Source: Paragonimus skrjabini miyazakii
Taxonomy: Eukaryota; Platyhelminthes; Trematoda; Plagiorchiida; Troglotrematidae
DNA length: 64,000 bases
Reading direction: 5' to 3'
NCBI GenBank assembly: GCA_014338405.1
Contig: JTDE01001109.1
Span: 1-64,000 of the forward strand
Below the pieces are notes generated by a model. The model was not told the DNA's origin and did no database searches. It saw only the letters and a program-made list of their open reading frames with translations. Below, one piece after another: positions 1-11,800 of the stretch; the stretch's first letter is position 1; each line of letters opens with the position of its first letter. A program made the position numbers and the translations under genes.

Positions 1-240
1 AAGTGCGTCACGCGTTGAAACATGTTGTTTAAGTGCGTCACGTGTCAAAACTAACGAGCTACTAGCGAAGTGGAGCCGACCAATGGGAAAGCTGAAGCGA
101 CAGCACCAATTGTATTTCTTCATTTTACTGATACGTCTTGTCTATAAAATAACCAATAGAAACTCAATAAATCGAGATTTGCCTTGTGCCACGAAGACTG
201 GTTTTTGCTTTCGTTCCGGGAGGCCGTAATTTTTCAACAG
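1..240 (+). promoter_or_regulatory. Promoter/LTR-like segment with duplicated CGTCAC motif
   Basis: A 30-base period repeat opens the window: the 12-mer AAGTGCGTCACG occurs at 1-12 and again at 31-42, each holding a CRE-like CGTCAC. It is followed by a TATA-box-like TATAAA at 143-148 and an AATAAA at 166-171. This arrangement resembles the U3-R part of an LTR or a pol II promoter. The left boundary is cut by the window edge and no second LTR or primer-binding site was found, so the identity is an inference. The adjoining hammerhead-bearing SINE (about 290-400) may be unrelated. Confidence 0.3.
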
Positions 241-294
241 TTACATACAAATTCTCTCGGCACAAGCGGTATCTGTGAACCTAGGTGCCGGGCG

Positions 295-400
295 GATGAG
301 GATGTTGGCTCGTAACGCGGAAGGTAGCCGGCTCGATATCCCATTTACACTGTCTCTATCTGACGAGTCCAAACAAGGATGAAACCGGCCGCGGAGTGTT
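295..400 (+). repeat. tRNA-headed SINE fragment with hammerhead-like core
   Basis: An A-box-like stretch lies at about 305-320 (TTGGCTCGTAACGCGG) and a B-box-like GGCTCGATATCCC at 330-342, as in a tRNA-derived pol III promoter. Overlapping and following the B box is a hammerhead-like fold: stem III GCCGG (327-331) with CCGGC (385-389), core CTGACGA (360-366), stem II GTCC/GGAT (367-370/377-380) with loop AAACAA, then GAA (381-383). This order is that of hammerhead ribozymes in schistosome Sm-alpha-type SINEs. Two defects suggest decay: the position expected to be U before the cleavage base is C, and stem I is weak. Confidence 0.5.
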
Positions 401-1190
401 GGTTTAAAGGTGAATATCAAGAGCTATTACGAACTTAATTTCGAGCCCTTGGAGCCGTAGCGAGTGCAAACTGGTACTTCGAGTTTGACTGCATCCATCC
501 ACACTAACGGGGTGAAGACGAGCTCTTACTCAGTTAGAATATGGACTTGTTTGATGTCGTTGGGAATTTTTAAAAATGGATGGGCAGCACACAAAACACG
601 AAGTGAGCTACTTAAACCCGTTTCTTATACCTACTTACACTCGCAAACGTGCAAAATTTGAAGAAAAAAAAACAGAAATACAAAAAGACTAGCCATCCAT
701 CTTTTCATGATACCACCTTGCCCTCGGGTTGAGGAAACTATAGAAGATGTAATGTAACTGTTAAATCTCTTTCATCGTCTATACAAATATCACAGGATCA
801 TCCGGGATCCATGAGTAACTAACCCATGGTTTTCAGGTAACCACTTTATTATAAGTGGTATATGTTTGCAATTGAAAATACTATGCGAAATAAATTCAAC
901 TCATGCCCAATCTCTGTTGTTCGGATTGATGAAGGAGTTAAATTGCATCACGTAACTAGTATTTTTGCTCCACCGCATGTATTCTTACATTGCTTATCGT
1001 CATCCTGTGCTTCTAACTGTGGAAAAACTGAAATGAAAATGAATGCTTATAAATAAGGCTGGTGGATTCCAGCATGAATTAATCGAGAATTCCTGTTTGG
1101 GTAACCAATTCACTGGATGACCTGAATTCCTTACAGCATAGTGGACTGGGCGGGCAACTAGTAACAAATGTGAATTTTCCAAGTCCCCGG
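400..1190. other. No recognisable feature
   Basis: Neither strand shows a protein family or RNA gene here. The open frames are short, without exon-like splice borders or recognisable motifs. Confidence 0.5.
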
Positions 1191-1194
1191 CATG

Positions 1195-1345
1195 ACTTTG
1201 CAATTCAGCTGGTAGTGCCTATACTTGCCACGCTTCCGTGAGACGACCATGCTGACCACTACGCCACTGACCTCGCATTAGGTATGACTGAATTATCAAA
1301 TGCAAAGGCCCAATCACATTTGCTTACGAATGATTTCTGCCTTTT
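1195..1345 (-). repeat. Hammerhead-SINE family, degraded copy
   Basis: Read on the minus strand this carries the family's head (GAGGTCAGTGGCGTAGTGG, then GAAGCGT). It then jumps to the GGCACTAC segment that normally precedes the ribozyme-like core. Compared with the copies near 19.9, 53.9 and 60.8 kb, about 28 bases with the B-box-like part are missing and the CTGACGAG core is not recognisable. It is a deleted, inactive copy. Confidence 0.6.
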
Positions 1346-4300
1346 TAAATTACAGTGTAACACAACTAGTTTTCACCTACACTTTTTGTGCTAGCAATTA
1401 ACTGTGATGGTTTGACGAAAACTATTGCTGTTTAGACTAGATTTCAGAAAAATAACTGAGCAGTCAATCAAGTTCAGTAACATGATGCAGTAACCAGTAC
1501 GACATGCGTTACATCGGTGTAGTATAGTTCAATTTAACCACGCTCAACGTTCACAGATCAAACTGTATTCACACAGAATATAGATACATTGATTTGTAGT
1601 TGCTATTTCGTTTTATTTGTATTGGTCAGACTACCATCTTATCGTTACAGCCATGCAGTTCAGTTTACCTCCATTTACTTATAAGTAGGCTATCCGAGTG
1701 CGACACGACAGGTACAATTCAACATATAGACAGTGCAACCTTATGCCTGAAAGGAACTGTTTATTAGTAAATAACGGAGACTGCAGAGTAACGTTGCCAA
1801 AGTTGAAGACTAAGCCGAACCTTTCAAGATATGACACAGTATCCGGAAACGTCAGCAGCCATCCATTTACTTCATGGTTGGTAACAGACAACATCAATAA
1901 TAAGAGTTGAGGAGCATGATATTCAAGAATTCTTGTTTGGAATTCCATATACGAAATCGTAAGAACTGTGGCCACAAAATACATTGCCGGTAAATTTGTG
2001 GGCAACAAAGAAACAAGTGCATGACTCAGTCACTTTTTATCGAGGTTTCACACTGTAGTAGCAGACATAGATCACACGTAGTTATGCAGTTATGGTAACA
2101 AACTTAAGAGACCTTAAGGGACAGGCTGACTGCTGAACGTAAACAAACGCACCTGCAGCGGACACTGCCGATAAGGAAAGATCCGTCGTTTACAGTAATC
2201 GCCGAAGTTGCGAACAGAAGAAGGATGTGACGAAGAAGTCAGCAGAAAAGTTTGCCGTTATATTCCACATGCCTTTCCGGAGAGAAATAAATTAGCTTGG
2301 CCTGTTCGTCAAAAAATGCAAGAATGCTGATGGATCTTTTTCATTTGCGAAGCCTCTCCATTGTCTTGTTTTTTGTGGCAATTTCCATCTTAACTGCACT
2401 TGCCGGTTGCGGAACGCTGTTTGTTATGCACACGGGAAAAATGACCTTATGACCCAAGAAAGCGACATAAGTTACCTCGTACAATCCCAATATTCAGGTC
2501 GAAGCGCGAAATCAACCAAATCCACAAGCTACAGATAACTTCTGTTAAACGGTAATTCATTAATTATTTAGGCAACTTTTAGTCCAGTGCGCGTTTTGGG
2601 TTGAGCTTTGAGGCAGACACCAGAAGATGTATCATTTCAAGCACCATCATAGTTTATGTAGACTCACGGACCTGTTTGAGTCAAACAAATCTCGAGGTCC
2701 ACGATTTGACTAGTCATCTGCTGAGGCTAGTTAACGAGCGCATGTCATATATGTCACATGACGAGACGACAATTTTAGTCGTCCGTCTCCTGATATTCAA
2801 AACGAGTCCGACGATAATAAAATAATAGCTTTGGGACAGTTGGATGGTGTGACACTACTTACCATTGATATGAGCAAGTGACTGTAACCGTTCACTGCAT
2901 ATGCTTTTCGGGTGACATAACGATGAATCCAACGAATTTAAATGTGGTAGACAACTACTGTGCCTGAATAAACTACGATTTCGTCGGCATACAACAGAAG
3001 TATTTTCATAGTTGTAACACTTACAGCTTCTGAGTAAGGAAGAAAGAAATGAGAAGAGGTACTGACATAAAAGGTGAACTACGATTCAGTAACAGCCAAT
3101 CGTGAACATTGGCGTGTTATCAAGTGCAGTCTGAAAATCATCAGTGTGATCCACAAGTTTGGTATAACCTTGAGTACATCAGAAGTGACCAGAATCAAAC
3201 TATACTCACTGTGCCCTTCGGAACCAGCAGGACCAAATCACTGGTTCCGCGTAGTCAAGCAGGAATACGCTGTCCCCTGTTGCCTTGTAGGTCAGGTGTA
3301 CCTGCCGGAAAATACCATAAGTTGTTGTTCCCCCAAATCCGTGACGTTATTTTCAAATTTCCTGCGATAACTGCCTTATGAATTCGAGAAAACTGATAAA
3401 CATTGGCACTTCTAATATCTGTGCTGTCCGACAAGTGGGTCGATGACATTTTTTGGGGAACTTTCTTCAAAACTGGGAACGTACTGCTTACTGCACCTGA
3501 CATGGAATTGTAACATAGGATTGTCATGCCGTTATTCATATGAGTTCACATTACGTTTATTGTCGTTCCAAGGTACTCTGCTTCAGGGTGTATAGTGATA
3601 CTGAAGCTGAGTCTCGTAGACAAGTTAAAGTGTGGATGTCAGCGAATTCCAAAAATGGAGAAACGGTTGTTTTACTGGATTATGTTGGATGTTATCAAAC
3701 ATTGTGTATTGGTTAAAGACTGTCAACTCGAATAATAAAAATATGCATTCAGTTCGGCAGTGAACATCTCAACAAACAGTAGGTCACATGTTGCAAAAAA
3801 GTGTTCCGTGAAGCTCTCATCATTTTACTGAAATCCGTCAAGTAGTACCACAATTTTGTCGATGAGTGTTGTCACTGCCCATCGTGGCGGTCATTTTTGT
3901 CCGGAAGAGTAGCAGTTGGGTTGTATGCTTGATGTTCGATCATCAAAAACACTGCTTGTGGTGAAAAACTGTTGCATATGTGAATACTCTATAGTTCGAT
4001 TACTATAGTTCAACATTGTACTGGCGTTATGTCACACAGAGATCGCCCATTATATTTGTTAGTCGTTAGTTACGTGGTGGTGCCACTGTGTTAAAAACTG
4101 TCATGAATTTCAGAATAAACACTTATACACTGGTCATTTCGTTTTTGGTGTTCACTTTAATCAACTGCTTATTCATTGGTCATGCATTCGTAATTGTTAG
4201 GTGGCCAACTAACCTTTGAAGGGAGATGGGAGGGTTGTTTATTGGATGGTGTTGACAACAATGGCACTCGCATTATGTTAGGTGGGACAGCTCAACGGAA

Positions 4301-4655
4301 GTTGAAGAATACTGCAACGATTATGTGAAATTGTCATGTTCTGAGAGAACCGAGCAGTTACGACTAGAACGGATTTTCGTAAAGTTTTTGAACCACGTGA
4401 GCATGTCATCTGCATTTACCTAGTTGTGAGCATGATAATTATCTTCGATACCTTGATCCCAAGCTGAGTAAGAACTAGTCCGAAAGTCATAGACATTACA
4501 TAGCTGCCAATCAAAAGAGATGGTGTAATCTTGTCTCTCCGATAGTGGAAGAATACTGTTTCCTGATCCAAGGTTATGTTGACCGTCACGTTAGTGTGAG
4601 CGATACCAAATATGTAAAACACGGTCGGCTATAACTAGCTGGTTTCGTCGACTTT
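1346..4655. other. Unannotated stretch, no supported gene
   Basis: Several ORFs of 60-110 codons exist, some overlapping on opposite strands (for example near 3.07-3.54 kb), but none has a recognisable domain. A 3.1-3.4 kb segment stays open in more than one frame and may be an old repeat. I assign nothing. Confidence 0.4.
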
Positions 4656-4660
4656 ACGGG

Positions 4661-4895
4661 TAGGCAAAATGCTTGGACGAACATTACATCTGAATAACGT
4701 GTAGCGAACAAGCTAGTTTTCGGTGATTCATCATCAGGCTAAATACAACACATTTATATGGGTTAATCATGTGAGAAAATATACGGTAATGAATCAAACC
4801 CATATAATTGTGCTGTGTTTAGCCTGATGGTGAATCACCGAAAGCTGGCTTGTTCGCTACACGTTCTTCTAATGTCTAAACCGGGTATTTTCCTG
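4661..4895. mobile_element. Fold-back (hairpin) MITE-like element
   Basis: Two arms of about 69 bases, 4696-4764 and 4797-4865, are near-perfect reverse complements around a 32-base loop. The arms begin and end with AACGTGTAGCGAACAAGC and its complement. Weaker complementarity extends to about 4661 and 4895. The 14-mer GAACATTACATCTG occurs at 4679-4692 and again, in the same direction, at 4896-4909. No coding capacity is present. The structure fits a non-autonomous fold-back/MITE element. A short match (TGGTGAATCACCG) near 16885 may be a relic of the same family. Confidence 0.65.
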
Positions 4896-5249
4896 GAACA
4901 TTACATCTGCCTTTAACTAATAGTACTGAATACAGGATCCAACTTATTCTCCACTGGATTAATAAGTGGTTCTACAACGTAATTTGTTGATGTTAAAAGT
5001 TTCGTGTTCCGGATCTCTTTTCACGTTGTCCACTTGGTGATTATGGGAAGATCGATGTCAGAAATGACAGCAATTCTTTGGACGATTTTACTAAGTGAAT
5101 GGACATCTTGTGGCTGTTGTTCAATAGGTCCTAATGTTCGGTGTTCAGAAATGAAGTCTGAAGTTCATGGCCCCAGTGCACCCACGTTACTCATAACGCC
5201 TAGATTGTGCAGTTCATCGCACCCGGCAGTATCAGATACGTAAAAAGTA

Positions 5250-5820
5250 GACAGAATTTGATTCCGATTTGAAGCCTATTGATCATATCTTTAATCTACA
5301 AAGACTTTTGGGTCCCCTGCATTCTTAGAAGCGACTGGCGATGACGCCCTTCCTGGATCTTGAGGCTGCTTTTGATTCGTTCAACTCTGAGGTAGTCTGG
5401 AACTGTTTTTCTATTGAGCAAGTTCTGGAGAATCACGTGATTCCCTCAAAGCCATTGAGTACCCATTTTGTGGACAAAGCATGATTCTATTGAATCTGTC
5501 TCGGATTTTGATCATATCAAATGTTCTCTACGGCCGCCCGACCTCTTCTTTCTTTTCAACTTTGTTATGAACGATATCCTAGAATATACCTTTGGGAATC
5601 CAAAGACGTGGGTGTTGAGTTTCTTCTTGAGACTGAGCTCGACGACATGGGGCATTGGCTGAAATTTTCTTGTATAACCTGTTGCCTGAACTACACAAAT
5701 CACGGTGAACGCCTGGGTTATTCTGTAAGGAAGCAACTTTGCACCATCAAAGTTGAAGATGCTACCCCAAAACTGAGGTTATTTCATTCTGACACTGTTA
5801 TGTTTCGCATACTTGCTTAG
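5250..5820 (+). pseudogene. RTE-type LINE reverse transcriptase fragment
   Basis: Conceptual translation in shifting frames gives pieces of a LINE reverse transcriptase. There is an IDHIFNLQRLL-like segment (about 5275-5320), then FLDLEAAFDSFNSEVVWNCF (from 5350), which contains the first catalytic Asp of the palm. FLFNFVMNDILE follows near 5547-5582. The YADD box is not recognisable: the region after GVEFLLETELDDM diverges. Several frameshifts and stops make it a dead fragment. The order of blocks matches the RTE copies at 34.5, 49-53 and 55-57 kb, but it is more diverged and may be another subfamily. Confidence 0.6.
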
Positions 5821-5829
5821 CACCAGCTC

Positions 5830-8495
5830 GTCAGTAAGCTATATTACTGATGAGGTTTAAATGAGAACGACAGGAATATATGTCGTTTTTATCAACCAGC
5901 GTTATAAACCCACGTTTTATAAACATTCAGTTTACGCTTAATGGAAAGACATAATGTTTAATGTTATTTGAATTGTTTAGTAAGTCGATACACGATTCGT
6001 TTTTTGACAAATACATGATCAGGTTACTAGTCGCGTTTGACCAAAACTCTTATAAAGTAGGCCGATCGCATGAACAACGCAGAATTTCACCAGTGCGTAT
6101 TTGGGAAAAATGGAGCTGTTCAGACATTTGATCAACCAACAGGACGTGCAGCCTGGGACGGGTGAGTCACGTACCAAGTAAATCAACCGACAGTTTATGA
6201 CACTCGGTGTTATTGTCCCAAATGACCTGATACTGTATGTTTCTGCATTATTGAGTGAAACGAAGAAGAGGCATTCTCAGACACGAAAGGAAAACTCGGC
6301 CTCGATGTAGGAGGTGTGAAAACTGTATTAATAAATATATAGTGTTAATTCTATCATTATCTATCTATATATTTTATATCTAGTCTACTATTCATCAGAC
6401 TCAGCAATACACTTTTGATTTGGATACGTCAGTCCCCATGGCGACACTTGGGACATCTTATCGATGGTGCTTCTTGTTAATGATCTATAACGATTATGTT
6501 ATTCACTGGCCATATAAACGGATTTCTCCTATGAACGTTACGTCATCCGATGCTGGCCCTAAATGACTAGTTGAACAAATGTCCTGGCAGGAAGTGAAAC
6601 TATTGACCCGTGACCGATTGCCTGTATCATCGATCGCTCACCTCTATTTTGGCCATGTACTTCAATAGTATGGAACTGTCTTGATTGTCAACACCATTAC
6701 GATAATGTTCAAACTGGTTTATAGTTATTGCACCGATTCCGTCAGTAACAACCTCACTTGATCGAGTTTTATATTCTGGTTACACTTCGTTTTATTTCAT
6801 TTTAATTATATTCAGAAGTAAAATTACCATAGTGGTACACTTAAAAAAAACGATGGTTTACATATTCTGGCTCCACACTGGAGTTCGATCGACAGATGCA
6901 AACTCCGGGGGTAATTCGATATTGGAAAACATTAGTATTGTCCGAATGCTAAAAGATGTGACCGCTTCACTGTATGATGATACAAGCGTAATGTTCTAAT
7001 AAACGTGGCCAACAGGTTCACCATGTTGTCCGACATAATGGACATTCAACAGTTTAAACGTTAACCATGCTGATAATGGCACGCTTGCGCTCTAAATGTC
7101 AAGCTGAACATCCAGTACAAATCCACCAATATTCTCAAACTTACAAAAGTGCACTACTGAACAGGATAGAAGAACACTGTGCTAGCTATGTGTCATGATT
7201 CAGATTTCCTTGGGATTATGAAATCCAGCTGACGCGGACGGACTCATCGGACCCATCAGAACGGAACAAATTTCTCAGCAGTTGTAGATTCAGCTCATCA
7301 CCTTCCTACTAAATATTCATCACACAGATAGTTTGTCTAATGCATTGTCTCTCTCTGAAATAAGCCGGGAGAGAGCGCAGAGTAGTTGTTGCGTTTTCTT
7401 GTCTGACGAATACGCTGTTTTAGTAACCACAAGCGTACAACAGCCATTTACATACGAATAGCTAGAGTTTTGTCTCAGCTGTTCAAGTCACAGAGCCAAG
7501 GTTAAAAACTGATTGTTCCGCAGTATATGTTACCCATCTAAAACATTATACCACCCACTAAGTCTGACAAATAGTGGTTTGAAGCTTATTTAGAATAACC
7601 CTGGAGCACAAAGATATGTATGTGAACGAATCGAGTTTTCAGTGTCTCACCATCAACATAACCGTAGCTTACTTAATCTGAAGCCAGTTTACACGATAAA
7701 CCAATAAATGCACAAGGTTCACGAACTGTAGTCCAGTTAAGATCAAAGGACTAGTTTTCAGTTTTTTAGTTTGATCGCAGATCGCTGATGGTCTAGTGTT
7801 AGCACAGAATTTCGAGGTCCAAGATCAACTGTTAGAGCTACGCTGATCTTGTTTGATTGCAAGCAACTCAGCATATATTCTAACAAAAACACTTTTCATC
7901 TAAATAAAATGCATGGATGCATCTGAGGGAGCAAACAGCTCACTTGCTTGATTTAACTTTGCAGTGCAATTCGATAGATGGTGATCACTGAAGTGAACTG
8001 TCTGACTAAAACAGTTGTTGCGTGTCCACTGAGTAAAAACGGATGAGTACGCAGGGAACCCAAAGAATGGGATTGTAGTATTAGTGAATTATTTTACAAT
8101 AGCAGAAGGTGAATTACAATTCGACTACTAACAGGTTTGATAAATTTAACTTATAATTTGAGTTTGTGCTCATCTTCCTCAGCTAACAACTAGCAGCTCT
8201 ATGGCTTCTTATCTGAACAGAATTGTCGGTAAATGCCACAGCGATTTCCTTATGGACGCATTGAAACTGACGTAAATAAACCTAACTGAGTAAGAACATT
8301 GTACGGGGTGATAAGGTTCTTCATTTAAGTACAGTGAACTCAATCACACGTTCGGAACAGTTGTTCCTCTTGAGAAATTTTAACATTTTAGTAATAAGAT
8401 GGACACTAGTAGGTGCTAACATTTCGTATTATCTTTTCAGTACCAAATAGTAGTAATCAGGACTGTGTTTATATATATAACTAATGTGGTGAGGG
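5830..8495. other. Unannotated AT-rich stretch
   Basis: No gene, RNA or repeat family is recognised. A simple AT-rich patch (TATCTATCTATATATTTTATA-like) lies at about 6330-6385. Confidence 0.4.
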
Positions 8496-8499
8496 ATGA

Positions 8500-8825
8500 G
8501 GAAATAAAACAGTAAGTGGGGTAGAGAACAACAACGCAAAATTATTGGGTACACAGGAGTCTAAGGTGAGCATAATTGTTTTTGGACACAATGCTGGCTT
8601 AAGATGGCTGATTGCGACCACCTGAGTGAAACGCAGGAAACGTGGATGAGCGTGGCTTATTATATTCCTGAACAACGATTCGGGATTAATCCGACGACCG
8701 CTGGCCAACATATGTCTGAAGATAGATGAAGCTGGAATTCTGCGTGATCTCGGGACGAAGAAGGTAGAGTGCACAGTCACGTTCCGAACCCATTTCGCCA
8801 GATGTTTGTTTATCTAGTTATATGT
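8500..8825 (-). pseudogene. Penelope-like element GIY-YIG endonuclease, C-terminal fragment
   Basis: The minus-strand frame contains PRSRRIPASSIFRHM followed by a stretch ending TQVVAISHLKPALC. This is the pattern of the C-terminal part of the GIY-YIG endonuclease of trematode Penelope-like elements (PPASSI.RH.L..GH.I......, then .EA.AI....P.LC). The catalytic GIY/YIG Tyr and Arg residues, which lie further N-terminal, are not seen upstream. A HLAKWVRN-like piece at 8780-8820 extends the match. No reverse transcriptase adjoins it; the only other Penelope remnant in the window is at 30.6-31.8 kb. Confidence 0.6.
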
Positions 8826-11800
8826 AAACCTTGGACCACCGTGGATCTAATAATTTGGAGCTGTTGTCTTCCACTCCATTTGCTGTTTTATTCTTTCATC
8901 CACCTTCTTCTTACTTCTAAGTTGAAACTAAAGGTTTGCTTAAATATGAACAAATTCAATGTTCTATTAGGAAAAAGAACGCTAAACTATTCAGTTCGAC
9001 GACAATTCCTCAGTAGCTCCGTTATAAACGCAGTGTTAGATTTATGCTTACGAACGTATAAACTGTTTTGCACCAACTACATAAAGCTGAGCAATTGTTT
9101 TGATTTCTGTTCACCAATCCTGATACTAAAACTTCGGTCATTGTGCCGAGCGTATCTGTGTCTACAGTTACGTGTGAGTTTTCATAAAGAACGGGATCGT
9201 ATTGTTTAGGTATTAACACTTTTCCGTACGTAAGCTACTACAAACTGAATCAGCTTTGAGTTGACGTAATTTGCTTCACTTTGATGTTGTGTCACTTAAG
9301 CAGTTGGTAACTTAACGCCAGAATGTCACTGTCCAAGACATAGCCTAGCGTAGAACAACGTTAAGAATTGTTTAGCCCCATTTCCACAAATTAGTGGATT
9401 TAAGTGAGTAGCCAATTCGAAGGGAATCAAATAGAACTGTTATCACACCCTTAAGTTGTATCAATGGGACAGATCAACTACATGTGATTCATTGCATGTG
9501 CATCAACTCGATTGGTTATTGTATCCTATACTGAAAACAAACCCAACTGGTCTGCAGCTACCGATAACATACTGTTCGGGTTAAAGTACCAACTTTGGCG
9601 TGATCAGAATGGTCGACACTAAATGGAAGGGTATCAAAGTTGAACGCTTCTTCCTAAAGCTGAGTTTTTACGAGAATCAGCTGATTATCAATGTTCAGAG
9701 TCCGGCAGTTATCAGTAACGGATGATTACGTTACAGCTGACGCCTACCTACGGTGATATAAACCGGCCTACACTGGTGACTAAGATATCTCCGATAACAT
9801 GCACAATAAAAAAATTCCGACTGAACTTTTCGCATTGTTGCTAATGCACTTTTAGTGCATTATTTGAAACTGAAGTGCTATACAAAGTTTGAGTTGTGCG
9901 GCAAATTGGAATATATTGTTTGTACAGTGAGAACTTACTGAACTACAGGAAATCTAAAAAGACAACTGGAATTACGGTTAACACCCCCTTGGTTGAATAC
10001 TGCGCTCCTGTCTGCATAATGAAAAAATGTCGTTCTTAATTAAGAACGGTCCCCTGAGAGATGATACCGAGAGATAATAGATATTTTACAGCAGGAAGAG
10101 AAAGCTATCACAGGTATTATTATGTTCTTTGGTCTAACACTACAACCTAGTTAAAATGGCACAAATTAAATGGGGTTGATGTGGCCAAGTTAATACACTC
10201 ATTTCCTACTTCAAAGTATTATCCTACAGTTCAAAACAATATTGATAATTTTTATACAGTCGATTGACCTGTTGGGCAGTTTTAACCGGTGAGAAAATAA
10301 AGATAACCGACTGAGCGTAATATGCTTAACGAGAGTGCCTTTATACACCTGTTATAAGTGGACTCAACCGAAATAATCAAATTAGTCTGGGAAGTGAATA
10401 TACACCATGTTGTAACTTGGAATACGGCCTACGAGCGCGTAAACAGACAACGGAATAACGGTTAGTGAAACGGTAGATAACAGAACGGCGTTCAACGGTT
10501 CTGAACGACTGACTACGAAATATGCACGATTAATACGAATCTTCCCAGCCAACCCAAACACTTGAGGCTAACGAACGAACACAGAGAAAAGACTGGCCTC
10601 CGGACAGAGCTACTTTATGTCTCTCAATCCGAAGACAACAAGGTCACAAACTAGACAACATTTAAAGGGTTTGTGACTAATCAGAAAACAAGGACAGAAG
10701 TGGACCAGACAAAGATCCAGACAGTACATTGATGTCCCAAGTAAAGTACGTGCGTGTGGGCCGGGCGCCAGGATTTTGCGCAAAGGTTGAGAAAGCACGT
10801 GATGAGGGACGTGGCACATGACCGTGCTGACTATGAAGGTCACTACAATCGGTAGTGAGTTAGACCAGTGCGAAGTCAAATAAAACGGTATTTTCGGGGA
10901 ATTGGGCTCTTCCCCGACACACCAGATTACAGAATGAAAACCAACACCGTTAGTGAAAGGAAATCGCCTCACTTTAAAAAACAATGTTGGATTTTTAGTA
11001 TGACTTGCACAGTGGTATACTGAGAGTATGCAGTCTCGAGGATATGATGTGTAATAGAAAAAAAACTAAACTCAGAATTGTTTATACTGCACTATAACAG
11101 GATATATTCATTTACTTCTCTGGTATTTAGGCAAGTTCACAGAATCATGATTCTTAGTAAGATCTTTCCATGGCCATAAACGTTGTGTAGTTTCAGACGG
11201 GTGACTGGTGCATTTGTTGTGACAGTGCAAAAACTAATAATTAACATTAAGTATATAATACTGTTCTATAATATAAACACGCATGTGATATGCATATATA
11301 AGGTATACCCAGTGCCATCTGTAACAACACCTATGGTACTCGTAATTTCATTTCGATATTATTCAAAAAACTTTTATGACACAGCAAATGAAGTTACGCA
11401 CACATTTTCCCTAGTAAAACTTCATTTTCAAGAGCTTTCGCAAGTTCCATTCGGAGAATCTAGAGTTTGTGTTAGTGTTGACAATCTAAGACAGAACACG
11501 CAAGGAATCAAGTGTGTGTTTGTCTAGTTATGATCTTTAAGGGATTTGAAAAGTGACAAAATTGTAAAATAATACAGCGGAACCGTTTCAGTTTCTGTGA
11601 TTGGGAATAGACCATATCCAGACGCCATCCGAAGGGTTCAAAACGGAAGCAATGCTACCGGTATATTTCCATTTTGTCGCTGTTGTAAATCAAATGACCC
11701 TACAGTAAATCCTTGAATCATCAGATACATATACAATGAACTGATCTGTTACTGAAAGAAGGTTCACTGTTTTCATTTTTCACTTTTTATGACCCCTACC

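Noticed and set aside
8769..9209. 146-codon plus-strand ORF
   Set aside because: No recognisable domain and no splice or promoter context; it partly overlaps the Penelope endonuclease fragment read on the other strand.
10610..10984. 124-codon minus-strand ORF with a nearby TGGCGCCCGG resembling a primer-binding site
   Set aside because: No gag or pol motif and no pair of LTRs could be found, so an LTR element is not supported.
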